From positions 9,593,856 to 9,657,855 of the forward strand of contig NC_135246.1 of the NCBI RefSeq assembly GCF_947623445.1: DNA of 64,000 nt, in the 5' to 3' direction. Positions 12,140-24,700 of this stretch are shown here, one piece after another. The DNA is from Clavelina lepadiformis (taxonomy: Eukaryota; Chordata; Ascidiacea; Aplousobranchia; Clavelinidae). A model generated the notes under the pieces. It saw nothing but the letters and a program-made list of their open reading frames with translations. It was not told where the DNA came from and made no database searches. Each line of letters starts with the position of its first letter. Within the stretch, counting starts at the first letter, position 1. The position numbers and the translations under genes are program-made.

Positions 12140-13000
12140 TGACTGTGCGGTGCGGTGCTAAACCTCACCGCAGGGTAAGTCACGTGTTGGGGCAAATGAC
12201 AGGCTAATCACACAACTTTGTGTTACTAATTTTGTTCTTTAGCCTGGAGGCATATAGCCCCTATGTACAGAAGAATGAAGCTTCGCTCGGCAAAAAATCT
12301 GAGCACAAGAAGTTGTGACGCTTTTGTATTCATAGTTACGTCATGTGTATTAAGTCACGTTACACCATCACGCCACAATAAATCCTAATTTTGACTGCTT
12401 GTGTGTTGCAGAAATGTTGTGACTAACGTTTCCGCCGAATGCATAAAAACTTAAAAAACAACTCTTTACCGTTACAACAGAAGAGAGTATTAATTAAAAG
12501 TTTCTTTCAGCGCAATTGTATAGATCACGTCAATGTGTTGATATAATCTTTTTCTGTAAACAGTGTTAGTTTTCCAAACGACTTCCTTGTTTCTACTAGC
12601 GTAAAATTGTTGTAAGCAGCGCTACTCGACACGCAGATGAAAATAGTTTATACTTAAAATGTATTACTTACTTATTCATTTTCTGTACGTAATAATTTTC
12701 AAATGAAGTTTATGAGTTACAATTCTTCACTAAAGGCTGGGAAACGATTACTCTCATCAGCATATTTTTCGAAAACCATCCCGATATCACTATAAATGTA
12801 CTGTAGACTGTAGAATAGGCAACAGACCGATGCCAGCAATATAGTCGCAAGGATTCTACAAGTAATGAATCCCAATTAATCAGGTTTGAAAAGCAAAAGC
12901 CGCAACCATTTATGAAAACGCAAGCATTTTCAAACTCGACGATTTAAAGCTCAACTAAGCTACTTTTAGCTCCATGCTGTTCTATATATGCTATATGTAC
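12140..13000. repeat. Diverged duplication matching 15850-16600
   Basis: Co-linear matches to 15850-16600 include ACTTTGTGTT near 12215, GTGTATTAAGTCACGTTACAC followed by CATCACGCCACA near 12347, TTGCAGAAATGTTGT near 12408, the GTTTATGAGTTACA stretch near 12708 and AAAGCTCAA near 12945. The partner lies just upstream of LU gene B, so this is the 5' flank of a further array copy whose exons are not visible. No gene is seen in it. Confidence 0.6.
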
Positions 13001-14471
13001 ATATCACTACTCGCTACAAATATTGTATATCCACCAGTAGACTATTAACAGCCTAAATTAAAGCACATGAACAAGCCTTATTAAAAAAGGGTAGAAAACT
13101 AAATCCAACCATTCTTTCATATTTGACCTCAAAAGTCAAACTTAACCAACCTGTCGAATAAGTTATAGGTGTCATTGCCTAACCTAAAACCAAGAATTTT
13201 TGTGTTGCGTTGAATGTTAACGTTGCGTATAGTTATACTTTTATACTTCTTTTATACAATGCAAACAATTGAAAAAAAAACAAGAACACAATTCCAATTC
13301 AGAGTTGTTTATTAACGCCTAATTATCTCGACTTCAAACAACTTCATTGAAAAGTATACAGCAAAATTAAATAACTGCAAGAAAAGTTTCATGGGTACAT
13401 TCCACAAATACTTTCAAGATTGAACAGACCAAGAGAACTAAATTCCGATTAATAAATTATTTGAAGAACTTTCATAGTTTGTTTTTGCAGAAATAATTTT
13501 GAAATTATATAGGATAATAATTTTGTGGGTAGAAAAATATAAGGAGTATACAGTAATGTGATTATACAACATATTCGCCAAAATGGATAAAACATAAATG
13601 AGAGTGACTGTTTCACTGAAAATAGGTCACGTAGACCATAGTTAAAGATAGGCGGTTAAGTTAGGTGTATTGGTATACAAAAACTTGATTTTAGTTATTT
13701 TGGGTTTAATTGGAATTACATTTAGACCGGAAGGAAGATTTAGGTTAGGTTTAGGTTACTATGTTATGACATTGATGTTAGCTTAACAAAACACTGTGAA
13801 GAAGAGCTTTGAGCGCCCGATTTTTTTCGGTGAAACAGTGGCAGCCAATATAAATTGCTTACTCGTGTAAACTAGTCTGATGTGACTGATCATACCATGA
13901 TTTTATGCCATATTTCATGGACCTCGGTGCGTAATACAGGCAACGTGCATTATGCGCAAGCTGCGTGCATGGTCTCAATGACTGTAAAACATTTCTGAAA
14001 AGTTCGCCACTTCTACAATATAGATTCTATGCAAAACTATGACTACACGACTAAACGAGTGAAGTATGACGAAACACAATAAAACAGTATACTAAAGCAA
14101 ATTAATAATTAATCAACAGTAATTCCAAAATTGTTTGCATTTGGCAATAAAGATAATAATAATGCCAAGAAGCTTGATGAATTGAGTAATGTTAGACACG
14201 CTTTGTATATGGATGAAATTATATAAAAAAACATGTTGTGTAACACACAAGAAGACATACTGTATGACCATAAATAGCCAACTTTTTTTCCTGAAACGCC
14301 CAAAACTGTGACTACGCTATGGGAATTTAGATCGTTATAAAGCATACCACATATTATAGTAAGTGCATTTTCCGTACAACATTACGCTTAAAGAAGGTAA
14401 TTAAATAGCATTAGCCATCGTAGGTTTTGATTTTTCCTCGTAACAAATCGTTAACACATATATATATTATT
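13001..14471. other. Gene-free stretch, 3' flank of LU gene B
   Basis: AT-rich with no recognised gene. The last 40 bases resemble the flank just beyond the third exon of LU gene A (near 5095-5120). That fits both exons being duplicated with their 3' ends. Confidence 0.4.
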
Positions 14472-15542
14472 TTAATGGTTTAATAGAACTTCCCATAAAC
14501 AAGCACACAAAGTAAAAAAGTACACGAAAAGACTTGAAGAAGTAAGCTCACCTACCCCACCACCACCACCACCACCGCTATCATTGTTGTTGTTTCCATC
14601 ATCACCGCCCTCATTTGTGTCAGCAATATTTCCGTTATTCTCTGAGGTTGTAATTGTCGTTGTGTCTGTGGTGTTACTAGTACTTGTGGTAGTAGTAGTA
14701 GTAGTGGTAGTAGTAGTGGTTGTAGTAGTGGTAGTAGCTCGAATCTCAGCCACGGGTTTTGAATTGCAGTTGTCTTGATCACAACAAATGGTGTCACAGT
14801 TTCTAAATAAGAAAATAAGTAGAAGTTTTTGCGATTGAATTCGATACATTTCATAAACCAAATGTACTAAAACACATTACAAGTACAAGTATAGTATATC
14901 AGAACATAAACAAGTCAATGAAGACGTCAATTCATACAATAAGGTCATTTTTTAGCTTCCACAATGATACGTACAAAACTTCATAATCAATAGACCCAAG
15001 GTCAAGCCCAAGCGAACCAGCAAAATTCAAAAGTTGTTCAGCCAATGTGTCGCAGTTTAGGGTGTCGCACTCAGTTCTATTTGCACAAACTCCAGCTCGA
15101 ACTTCGGCTAAAAGTAATACGTAAATAATCTTGTCAAAAAAGTATTGTTGAGTTAAGCGTAACGGCAAGGTTGGGAAAATTTTATTGACTGATTACATGG
15201 CAAAAGCTTCTTGTTCATTACTTATACTCATTACATATGCAAATAACGTCAAAATGCTAGTCATTAAAATGTTTGTGTCAACTAATACAAAGAAATTGGA
15301 AGGGTAAAATGTAGCATTTATGTAATTCTTCGCTTGTTTATACACTTCTTACTTTGCAGAAACCCAGAAATTGTAACATTGCCTCCTGCCCGTAGGCACC
15401 TTTGCGTTTCTGTGCATTCTGTCTCGTTCCATTGGACTAAATCAAGAAACGATACCTCATAACCTAAATTGCACTGTAAGCCATTGCTTACCGCATTCAG
15501 ACACAATACTCCGACAAGATAAACTAGCATTCGACTTTGCAT
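14472..15542 (-). CDS. LU (Ly6/uPAR) domain GPI-anchored protein B
   Basis: Predicted secreted three-finger protein, 217 aa; ligand unknown. Exons (minus): 15542-15353, 15107-14975 and 14802-14472, with phases 1 and 2 as in paralogue A. The ATG at 15542 opens a signal peptide (residues 1 to about 21). Ten cysteines follow: C24, C43 and C49 in exon 1; GVC, TEC and LNC in exon 2; C110, C114-C115 and C120 in exon 3 (CCDQDNCN, the LU closing motif). After the domain come a long Thr run (about residues 130-150), an acidic/Asn segment, a Gly run and a hydrophobic end (SSSLFVYFFTLCACLWEVLL) typical of a GPI signal. Introns are 245 and 172 bp. Exon 3 is very close to that of gene A, while exons 1-2 resemble the dead copy C more than gene A. 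The start could be M5 instead of M1. Confidence 0.85.
14688..14737. repeat. Trinucleotide repeat encoding the Thr stalk
   Basis: Imperfect (GTAGTG/GTAGTA)n on the plus strand reads as ACT/ACC threonine codons on the minus strand in exon 3 of LU gene B. The matching place in LU gene A (about 5317-5345) has a much shorter run, so stalk length probably varies by slippage. Confidence 0.85.
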
Positions 15543-15849
15543 TTTGGACCAATGTATACTTTCATCTGTTAAATGATAATAATCTGTAAAAACTTTCAAA
15601 GTAAATGTTGTAGCGTAGAGTGCGAAAATGTTTTTCAATTCATGTTTTTTGAACATTTAAAAAGGTTTTAGTACCCTAAGCTAAACGATGTGTCAATGTA
15701 TCATAATCCATTCCAAATCGTCACTAACTTTTTAACCTTCACATCTACAATAATTACCATGCAAGACCTTTACTTTTTGATATGTAAGTAATACGAAAGG
15801 TTTATTTTCTTGAATCATTACCAGTTTCTTGAACCTCTATTGACTAAAC

Positions 15850-16600
15850 TTATCCTACATAGTCCAAATCATGTGTTTTGGGTAACTTTGTGTTCCTAAT
15901 TTCCTTCTTTTCCTAAAAACATATTTTTTCTGCAGCAGAATAAAAGGTCGCTGGCAGAAAAACTAAGCACGAAGTCGTGAAACTGATGTAATTTCTGTTA
16001 CATCATGTGTGTTGAGTCACGTTACCCCATCACGCCACAAACACGCCACACGAAAACGAAATCTTTCAATGCTTGTGTTTTGCAGAAATGTTGTCACCAA
16101 CGTTTCCGCTCAACGTATAAAAATGCAAGAAACATTTCATTAAATTAATTCTAGGTGTCATTTACTGTCAAAGCTTGGAAATTAATTAGTTAAATGTAAG
16201 TTTCTGACCATACAACTGTTTGTAAGCTTAAATGACTCTGAAAGCAGTGCCAAAGGACATGCAGTTCTAGACAACTTATGTGAAACACGTTCCATCTTAT
16301 TTTTACATCTTCTGTATATTTCTGTATCTTAAACACACTTTATAAGTTACATTTTTGCTAGGCTCGGAAACAACTGATGTTGCCGGCACAAGAATAGAGT
16401 TTACTAAATCATCCCACTTCCTTATATTGTACCATTTTTATATAGGTCAATTAGTAAACGCCACAAAACTTACACAGTCAATTTTCCCCGGTTTACGGGA
16501 GCTTAAAACTTTAATGAGAAATTATTAAAAATGCATACGTTTGAAAGCTCAATGACTTCCTGTTACAATGTTCTACGCAATAAGCTCTACACTAAGTTAT
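15850..16600. repeat. 5' flank of LU gene B, duplicated at 12140-13000
   Basis: Upstream of the LU gene B start. It carries TCACGTTACCCCATCACGCC near 16016 and TTGCAGAAATGTTGTCACC near 16080, matched in order at 12140-13000 and in part at 6511-6600. Conservation of the TTACCCCATCACGCCA block across three copies may reflect promoter function, but shared descent explains it equally well. Confidence 0.6.
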
Positions 16601-18523
16601 ATGTCTTTGTCGTTCTGTGTCCACTATGAAGGAAAATACTGGCCTGGAATTCATACTATAATTCTAACGTTATATAATCTTCATAATAAGAATCTTAACT
16701 AAATTTTGTTTCTTATACTATCGTCCAAACTAACGCAAACCCTTAAAAGTATCATAAAATATTGACAAGTTTTAATTTTTGATCTGCTATTTCATGGTTT
16801 ATTAAGAAAAGTTATTCCCGTGTATAGTTATACAGTAAAGGCATATTTATTTGTTCCACAATCACCAACTGCGTCAAGCAGTATATGTATTCCGAAAAGA
16901 TGTAAACTTTCATTATTTAAAAGACTTTAATGTTTAGGCTACACTTTATAAACTCTTAACATTAAAGCTCTTTTATTAAGTGGGTATCTTGGATCTTTTG
17001 GCATATATATATATATAGAGGATAGCCGCAGGTTTTCAATTACCTACCAATACTATAGTTCAATTAATCAAATACAAAACAATATCTTTTGTGTCACTTA
17101 TAGAAGTTATTTTACATAGATGTATATGTATTTTTCCTTCTCGTTAACTGTTCGTGAGCATGTGTTTTCATTGTGCTATAACTACAACTGTTAGCATCGT
17201 AACTTTCACTCCGCTATGGGGATGATGGTGTAGATTGCTTTAAGGTTGGCCTGAAGCCAAGACTAATAGTTTTACTGTTAGACTCCTAGATAATTGTCTT
17301 TGACTCCGTTGCGTTTGCTGTCTCTATAATGTTTCTTCAAATCAACACCAACTTCATAAAGTCTAATTGTTATATTGTCCGAATAGGTTGTATCAAATTA
17401 TAAACATTTACACCATCTTTCCACATTTAAACAAAGCTATAACTCGAATTCAATAATGCTTCCAATTCCGAATAGTTCAGCAATAACTTCAATTCAGCAG
17501 AACAAAAGCAATAACTAAGAGAGAAGAGAGAAGAGAGAAGAGACGAGCCAGAGCCTGAAGGGACAAGCCCTTGCAGAGACTCCCAGCCCGCCAGACCAGC
17601 CCGAGCAGGAGCAGCACGATTTGAACCAAGCTTAACCTTTTATATCATACACCTCAACCAATCAGCTAACGCCATGTTATATTTATCATTGCTACGTATA
17701 TATGTGTAATATCTATTATTCTACGTCATCCAAACATTTCATCAAGTACACTTCAAACTTACGCCCGTAAATACAAGGTACTTGAAATACTTATATCTGC
17801 GTCAAATATGTCGGTTTAGAATTCCTTGTTTGAATAAGAGCTTAGCACGAAATACGCAGCTTTGCAAACATTACATTATCTAAACTGGAGAAAATACAAA
17901 AACTCATGCAAAATGCCAATTTGTATAAATTATTGCAATTATTATCACGAACGCCACACCGCACAGGTAATGGTGAAAAATAAACAATACAATACGACTT
18001 TTCATTTACGTTTACTATTTCGGCCAATGTTCTTCAATCACTATAACTGCAGATTGGCTTAAAATTGAAAAATATGCTTAATGAGCAAGAATACTTTCAT
18101 ATAGATCCATATTAGTAATATTACATGTGACTTTTTCTGCATTTTTGTTTTCGGACAAAAAATCCCTTTTCAGGTCTCATAAGCCATGCAGCTACTTTAC
18201 GTACTAGGACAGCATCCACAGAAAACCATTTAATCATACAATTCACTCAATACCGACCCTGCTGTCTATTTCTACGTATTCTAGAACAAAAACACACTGA
18301 AAATTTTTGCTCAGTTTGTCTGTTTTCTGATTTTTTATATGAAAAGATTGTTTTTTCCAAGTTAAAACTTCATGTCGCTTATCACCAGCAAGTATATACC
18401 AGCAGTTATTAATGAAAATGTTAAGAAAACTGTTTTTTCCTGATGTCCTGTCCTGGTTTTAGCTGTTTTGCAGTTGATAAGACAACTAATCAGTTGATCC
18501 CGAAACGCAAAGTTTCTAATAAA
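16601..18523. other. Gene-free stretch with short simple repeats
   Basis: Nothing coding recognised. A (TA)n run occurs at about 17004-17016. A GAGAGAA-type run at about 17518-17545 is followed by an unusually GC-rich patch up to about 17620, whose origin I cannot name. Confidence 0.4.
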
Positions 18524-18531
18524 GCAATTAC

Positions 18532-18985
18532 CAGAGTCATATTGATTCGAGTCATTTTTTTCAAAGACTCGACTTGATTCATGTCTCTTTTCAAGAAAGT
18601 ATAAAAATGACTTGGCTTGACTCGAGTCATCATTTGAAATGACTCGACTTGATTCGAGTCAGGTCTTTTTGATTACGTTTCCGCATTAAAGTAAGACAAA
18701 TCTCCATTCTTCAGTCAGAATACATTAAAGTGTAACTTAAAATAATTTTAATTGTCTACGAATGCTTACGGTGCAGCCAAATGAAGCAAATTTTGTAATA
18801 ATCCTTAACCTTTGTAGTTTATGAAAAAGGTGTTTTTGCTTTTTGTTTGACTTGATTTCGAATTTTAATCGATTCGACTTGACTCGAGTTTTATTAAGCA
18901 AAAGATTCGACTTGACTTGAGTCTTAAAAGGTAAATGACTACACTTGATTTGCGACTCGAGTTTGATGACTTGTTTACAACTCTG
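18532..18985. mobile_element. hAT-type MITE rich in GACTCGAGTC
   Basis: This 454-bp element starts CAGAGTCATATTGATTCGAG and ends TTGTTTACAACTCTG. It is flanked by a perfect 8-bp duplication GCAATTAC at 18524-18531 and 18986-18993. The interior is built from repeated ACTCGACTTGA/GACTCGAGTC units in both orientations, which could fold into hairpins. It has no coding content. A related fragment lies at about 20600-20720. Confidence 0.85.
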
Positions 18986-18993
18986 GCAATTAC

Positions 18994-20599
18994 AACATCA
19001 AAGATTTGAGCAATATTTATCAGCCATTTTGTTCTTGGAATTTCCCACTTAAGTAACTTAAACTCATTTGTTATTTATTAATTTGTGCACAGCTTTTGTC
19101 CTGTAGAGTATTTTGTGAAAGTTTGCTTATAATATCAATACTTGTAAACTTTTTAACTCGTGATTCGCAAACGAACGCAGTAACATAATTTGATGATCCT
19201 TTCTGTATTGTATCTGTATCTTGTATCGGTATCTGTATCTGTACCTGTACCTGTATTGTATCTGCATGTATTCTGTATCTGATCCTGGCGCGCTCGCCAA
19301 TTGTAACCAAGATTTTCCTTAGCCAAGAAACTTCCCGCCTTTACGGCTAGTCAGTTAGCCCCTTATGCTTTTCTAGCTTTTATTAGCATTTCCTCAATAA
19401 AAACAAACAACTTTCTTGTATTAAAACCAAATGTGGACTGAATCAACACTCGCCCAGCACTTCCCAGCCGACCGCAACACCACACCAACACAGATTCCAC
19501 CGTTGTCGCTTAATGAGAAAATAAACACGTGACGTTAAATTCCAATTAGGCCCTAGGGCTAGCGATGTAAGACGTCACAAGAGATAAATTAAAAACTTGT
19601 GTACAAATGAATAGGTAAAATACGGCAGCACGTGAGCAAACATAGAAAACCTGACGAGCATGCATACGAATGAGACAATGCACAATAGAAACAGAAGTTG
19701 ACCCACATATTGGACTAAATTAACCTACAAGAGTGGTGCGAACAAACAGTGTACAATGTGAACAATTGACTCCCTAATTGGGTAATTAAAATGCAGTCTA
19801 TCTAAAACAGGTAACAACTCACACCGTAAACAAGAGACTTACAAATTTGGTGACGCAATATAAAAATGTGTTGGTTCTAAAACGGGTGCATAAAAATAAT
19901 CCCGTGACAGTTATAGCTGTAATAAAATCATGGGTCTACGTATACCCCGATGGCCGACGTATATTGTTTTTTTCAAATTCGTGGTGCATAGAAACAATAT
20001 CTGTTCTACCTATGCTTTTTATTTTCATATATTCTATTCCTGAATGTAAGTATGTTGTCAGTTTAGGTTATATATAGTATATGGCCTACCTATGATGGCA
20101 TTATTTATTCGTCTGTGTTGTGTTGAGTACTCAACTTATGATAAAATGTTTAGGATCCATGATGATTGCCCGTGCAAACTTATAATAATTGGCTACAATT
20201 GATTTAAATTATTTCAACAACAAATTTGGTTATCCTGAAATACATGTTCAAGTTTTATTATAATTATCACAATACAATTACACGAGAACGCGTGGCTATC
20301 ATATAATACAGTAATTTTTTACATCTTACATGGCTTTTGAAAGATATTAAGCGCTAACTTTGAAGAATGTTTTACCGCACAAAAATTTACTTCTGAATCA
20401 TATTTCTGCTCATAAAACTCGCTTTTTTTCTTATTTCTAAATCGTCAAAATCGCGCTAACTTGTGCTAAATTTGCGTGCAACGGAAATTTGCTAGCAACG
20501 CTCAAAAAACGTAGTAGTAAAGTTTAGCTACGGCTTTTTAAAATAAAGTGTTTAGAATCGGCTTGGGTTCAATGAAGTTTAGCGTATTGGACTATGGCC
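18994..20599. other. Gene-free stretch
   Basis: Apart from the microsatellite I recognise no gene. The patch at 19300-19500 is less AT-rich and contains AATAAA-like sequence near 19395, but no repeat partner or frame was found. Confidence 0.35.
19203..19285. repeat. Imperfect TGTATC hexanucleotide microsatellite
   Basis: Repeated TGTATC/TGTACC units, about 13 in number, with interruptions. The minus-strand reading gives a Gln/Ile-rich frame that I regard as a by-product. Confidence 0.85.
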
Positions 20600-20720
20600 C
20601 AATTCGAGAATTTGAGCCATTTGAAACTTTGACTCAAGTCAAGTTAGCAAGTTTTTTATGTAATTTCCTTCAAAGGGACTCAAGTCAAGTCTTTGAAAAA
20701 AGTGACTAAAGAAATCAATG
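20600..20720. repeat. Fragment related to the GACTCGAGTC MITE
   Basis: GACTCAAGTCAAGTT and GGGACTCAAGTCAAGTCTTTG match the internal units of the element at 18532-18985. No ends or target duplication are visible, so this is a decayed partial copy. Confidence 0.5.
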
Positions 20721-20984
20721 CAAAAGATTAAACGAAAAAATCCTACTTCATGGAACAATACAATTGTGCGAGAAAATAGTAAAACTATTCATAAACGCAT
20801 ATAATTAAAATTGGTTTTCTCGTACAGCAAATGTTGACTTTTTGCGTGTAAAAGAAAGAAAGAACTCTTCCTGGAAGGCCACGATAAGCAGGTTAAATAG
20901 GCTAGCAATGTAAAAGCGCATGATGATTACAGCATCCAAACTCAAAGCACTTTAGAATACACAGTCCTTCCTGTATTAGTATCT

Positions 20985-21365
20985 TTAAGCAGGAGACCCT
21001 TTGATGGCAAGTTTTACACCTTGCGGTCTTTCATCACTGGTCTCGTCAAACAGTCTTTCAGCGAATTTTTCGCTACGGCAGGCGCAATTTGGCAATGTGA
21101 AATGTGGCTTATCAATCACAGGTTGGTCCAGATCATGACCGTGGAGCAATAAGTCAACCTTAATTTTCCAATTTCTTTGTTAATCCTTAAATTTTATTAC
21201 GTTGCATTTTTAATCTAGCATTTCCTCTACAAACTTATGGGTCTTTTTCTGCCAATGCCAGCACGCCTTTGATCCGCGCACCGCATGACCTACCACCGAT
21301 AAGGTCATTTTCAACACTATTTGGTTGCTTCCGGCGTTTTGTGTGGCTTGGGCCGCAAAGTCTAC
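20985..21365 (-). other. Two neighbouring unexplained open frames, coding-like
   Basis: On the minus strand, 21179-20985 is open for about 64 codons (contains KPHFTLPNCACRSEKFAERL, ends GSPA-stop). 21365-21213 is open for about 50 codons (contains KMTLSVVGHAVRGSKACWHW). Neither has an ATG that would make a normal start, and both are less AT-rich than their surroundings. They could be exons of an unmodelled gene or pieces of a decayed element. I recognise no domain and found no splice chain joining them. Confidence 0.25.
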
Positions 21366-21722
21366 CTAACAACATTGCCTACTATTTTAGTGAGATGAAT
21401 GCCAGCGAACAACTTACAAATCACGTTTGATGCAGAAACCATTTGCAGTAGCGTAGGCTACAGCTTACTTCTTGTAGCAGATATGAAAGATATTAAGACA
21501 ATAGTATCTTTAGCTCATGGCAAATTTGTATATGTGCTATTTGTGCTTGTTAAAGGTTACTAAACAAAGAACGTAATTGCGTTTAGAGCATTGCTTAAGC
21601 ACGTTATTCTTGCATTTATTTTTACTGATTGTTTCAAAATTGAATTGTTGACTTTTCTGATGACATTGCTGTAGTGTAGACAAATAAATCGGACAGCAGT
21701 TTATGGTTTATAAAAAGAAACG

Positions 21723-24700
21723 ATGCGACCCAAAGAAACGAATTCAGAACCCGTAAGAAGATTTCCTTGCTTTAATTTACTGCTTGCTTGTGCATCGTTG
21801 TATTGCAATTAACAAATCTTCAACATCCTTTCCAAAAATGTTTGCCTGTAATGACGATGTTGCCGCTTATGCACCAGAAACATCATTTACTTTGTAACCT
21901 ATTCACACTATACGTGTTATCTGTGAATTATACTTGTCTATTCGCTTCAACGAATGTAGTTCTTTGTCAATTATTTGTTGTCTATGATTACTTTTAAACA
22001 TGACGCATTTCACTAACTCGCACATTTCTTATTACAGACAAATTCCCGTTTTGCTGTTTTTTGTTTGTTTATGACCGCGTTTCCCTTGTCGTTCTTGGTT
22101 GGTTACCATATGACCTGGCTCAGTCCAGTGTTGCCAGCTTTAAAAATAGCTTTTAATGAAACCTATAAGGTGAGTATCTGAGTGTTGGATTGATATATTA
22201 ATAACACTGCTGTGGTTTTCATGCATGTAATAAATGTTGGCTATTACAGTAAAACATGTAGGCCTATCATGTAAACAAATATTCCAAACTAGTTTTGACA
22301 TAAATTGACAGTAATCATTCTGCTCCAATTGACAATGCAATTAAACAAAGCTTGAACATTTAGATGCAGAATCCACTTTAAAAGTTTTTCTATGCTAGAA
22401 CCGGTATGGCGAGTACTTGACTGAAGACACCTGGACCACTTTGCTCACTCTGTCGTCATCGTCAATGATTGTTGGTGCATTTCTCAGCGGTCCTTTTGGC
22501 AAAGTTATGTTGAGGTTCATCTCCACCAAACACCTTGTCCAACTGTGTCACGTAATGAACTTAATCGCGGTCGCAATTACTGCACTAATTGGTGGTTTGA
22601 CGTGGTCATATGAAAGTTTTATGATGGGAAGACTCCTGGCCGGGCTGGCAAGTGGCTTGGCGTATGGTAAAAGACGATTTTGGTACTTGTCTTATATTGT
22701 TTGTTGGTTAAAACACTTGGAGGTTATAAAAACCATACTAAAAACTAGCGCAAACTAGATAAAACACAAATAGCAACAAATTTCCCTACACTAGTGCCTC
22801 TTAACCACAAAACGTTCGTCATGTTTCATGAATTAAACGTTGGACTTATATTAAGCAGTTATTACATAGCTCGAAACACAATGTTTTAATCATAAAAAGT
22901 GGCGGTTGAAACGTCACGTAATTTCTTTTATTTCTTCATGTCAAGTCATCATTTCACACGTCGTACCGTAATCGTTTGTAACGAAACGGGAAAAGCATAA
23001 TAATTAATAACAAGCCGACAACTGAAAACCAGAATTATCTTTGTAAAACATAAAATAGTTTAGGACTGGTAACCTGCAGGGTAAAGTACCAAATTCCCAA
23101 CAAGACAACGTCGTTTTTAAACTGAATGGTTGTCGTACCACCAACTACACTGCACATCGCACGTAGAAGTTGATTGTATCTGAACTTAACCGGTCCAATG
23201 GCTCAAAGATGTAATGACAGAAGTGTACGGCATTTCAATTTTTTGGGTATCAGCCGTTTCAAAATTCGTGTTCAGTTAGCAATTTCTGCGCGTGGCGTAA
23301 TTTTAGTATAGATATAAACTATAAGTGCATTAAGCAAAAAGAACTTTTGAAAAGTTAAACGCAATGGTAAAAAAGTTAGATGGAGTAATTATAGTGGCGC
23401 TTACGTTTGGTGAAGTGGTCGTGAAAACTTTTGAGCTCAAGCTCTTGAAACAAATGTTTAGCTATATTATCACTCTGTCCAAAATCAAATTTAAGTATAA
23501 ACGGTCTCATGTAGTTGTTGTTTATAAGCTAAACTTGTGCCTTATGCTGTTGATTTTCTTGCAAGAGTTCTAACTTATCTGTAACGATCTAATTCAATTT
23601 GTGATTGTGTTTACTGTATAGTGACGATTCCGGTGACTTTAGCAGAAACGAGCGCAAGAAAAACCCAAGCGTTTTGGCAAAGCATGTTTGGGGTTTCAGT
23701 TGCCTTGAGCGCTGTAGTTGCTGTGTCATTGTCACATCCAAAGGTATAGAGAGGATCTTTATTTTCAAAAAGAATGATCAGTGCGAATAAAATCATAAAT
23801 AAAGTAAAGACATAAAGTGTTCATCATATAGTTTTTCATTGGTTTTGAAATTTGCTGGTGACTATAAAGTGTGTTATTAGGTCTATATAATGACGTGTCC
23901 GTGGAAAAAAAAACAACGTTTTATTTAGGTCTTAGGATCATTGTACAGATGGCCAATTGCGATATCTATGATTTCCATTCCATCTGTAGCATATCTGGTG
24001 GCAAGTGTTAGAATTTCCGAAACGCCATATTACCTCACCCGTAATGGACATAAAGAAGAAGCAATCGCATTATTGCAAAGACTTCGGAAAGACAAAGACT
24101 CACATTCGGTGCGCATAATCAATTTCTTACTTTCATTAGCTTATATTTCCTATGTACAATAAATATCCTACTTACTTTTTAGCGCTAACCATTTTCTCCA
24201 GCCACTTTTGTTTGTTATATTTGTTTTATAGATGGAACAGGAATTAGACAGGATACAAAATGAAATTGATCTTGCCAAGAAACAACTTGGAATAGGACAA
24301 ATTATAAAGACATCCCAATATAGGTACGGCATGCATAAATATTCATGACAACACGAACTAATAATCGCTTTTAAGTAGTTACAAAACAAAATATGAAGTT
24401 ATAAACCATTTTATAAAAGCATCAAAAAAACAGTGACGAAATGCCATATTTAGCCCATAAAACTCTCCAAAACATTGTTTCATTCATGAGAATCGCTCAA
24501 CTTGATCAAATTAATGATTGATCAATCAGCATATTGTACTAACTATTCCCAACATTTGTACCAGATTAGATTAAGTACCAAATTAGACTTTACAGCTTAA
24601 ATAGCAGATTATCCTTATATTTCATTTATACTATAATTTCTGTGCTGTTGAGAAGTGGCATTTAAGGTATTTTTTAAGTATCAGGCTATTTGTTTACCGT

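Noticed and set aside
14584-14778. Poly-Val frame (+)
   Set aside because: It is the antisense shadow of the threonine-coding repeat in exon 3 of LU gene B.
19071-19310. Gln/Ile-rich frame (-)
   Set aside because: It is a translation of the TGTATC microsatellite.
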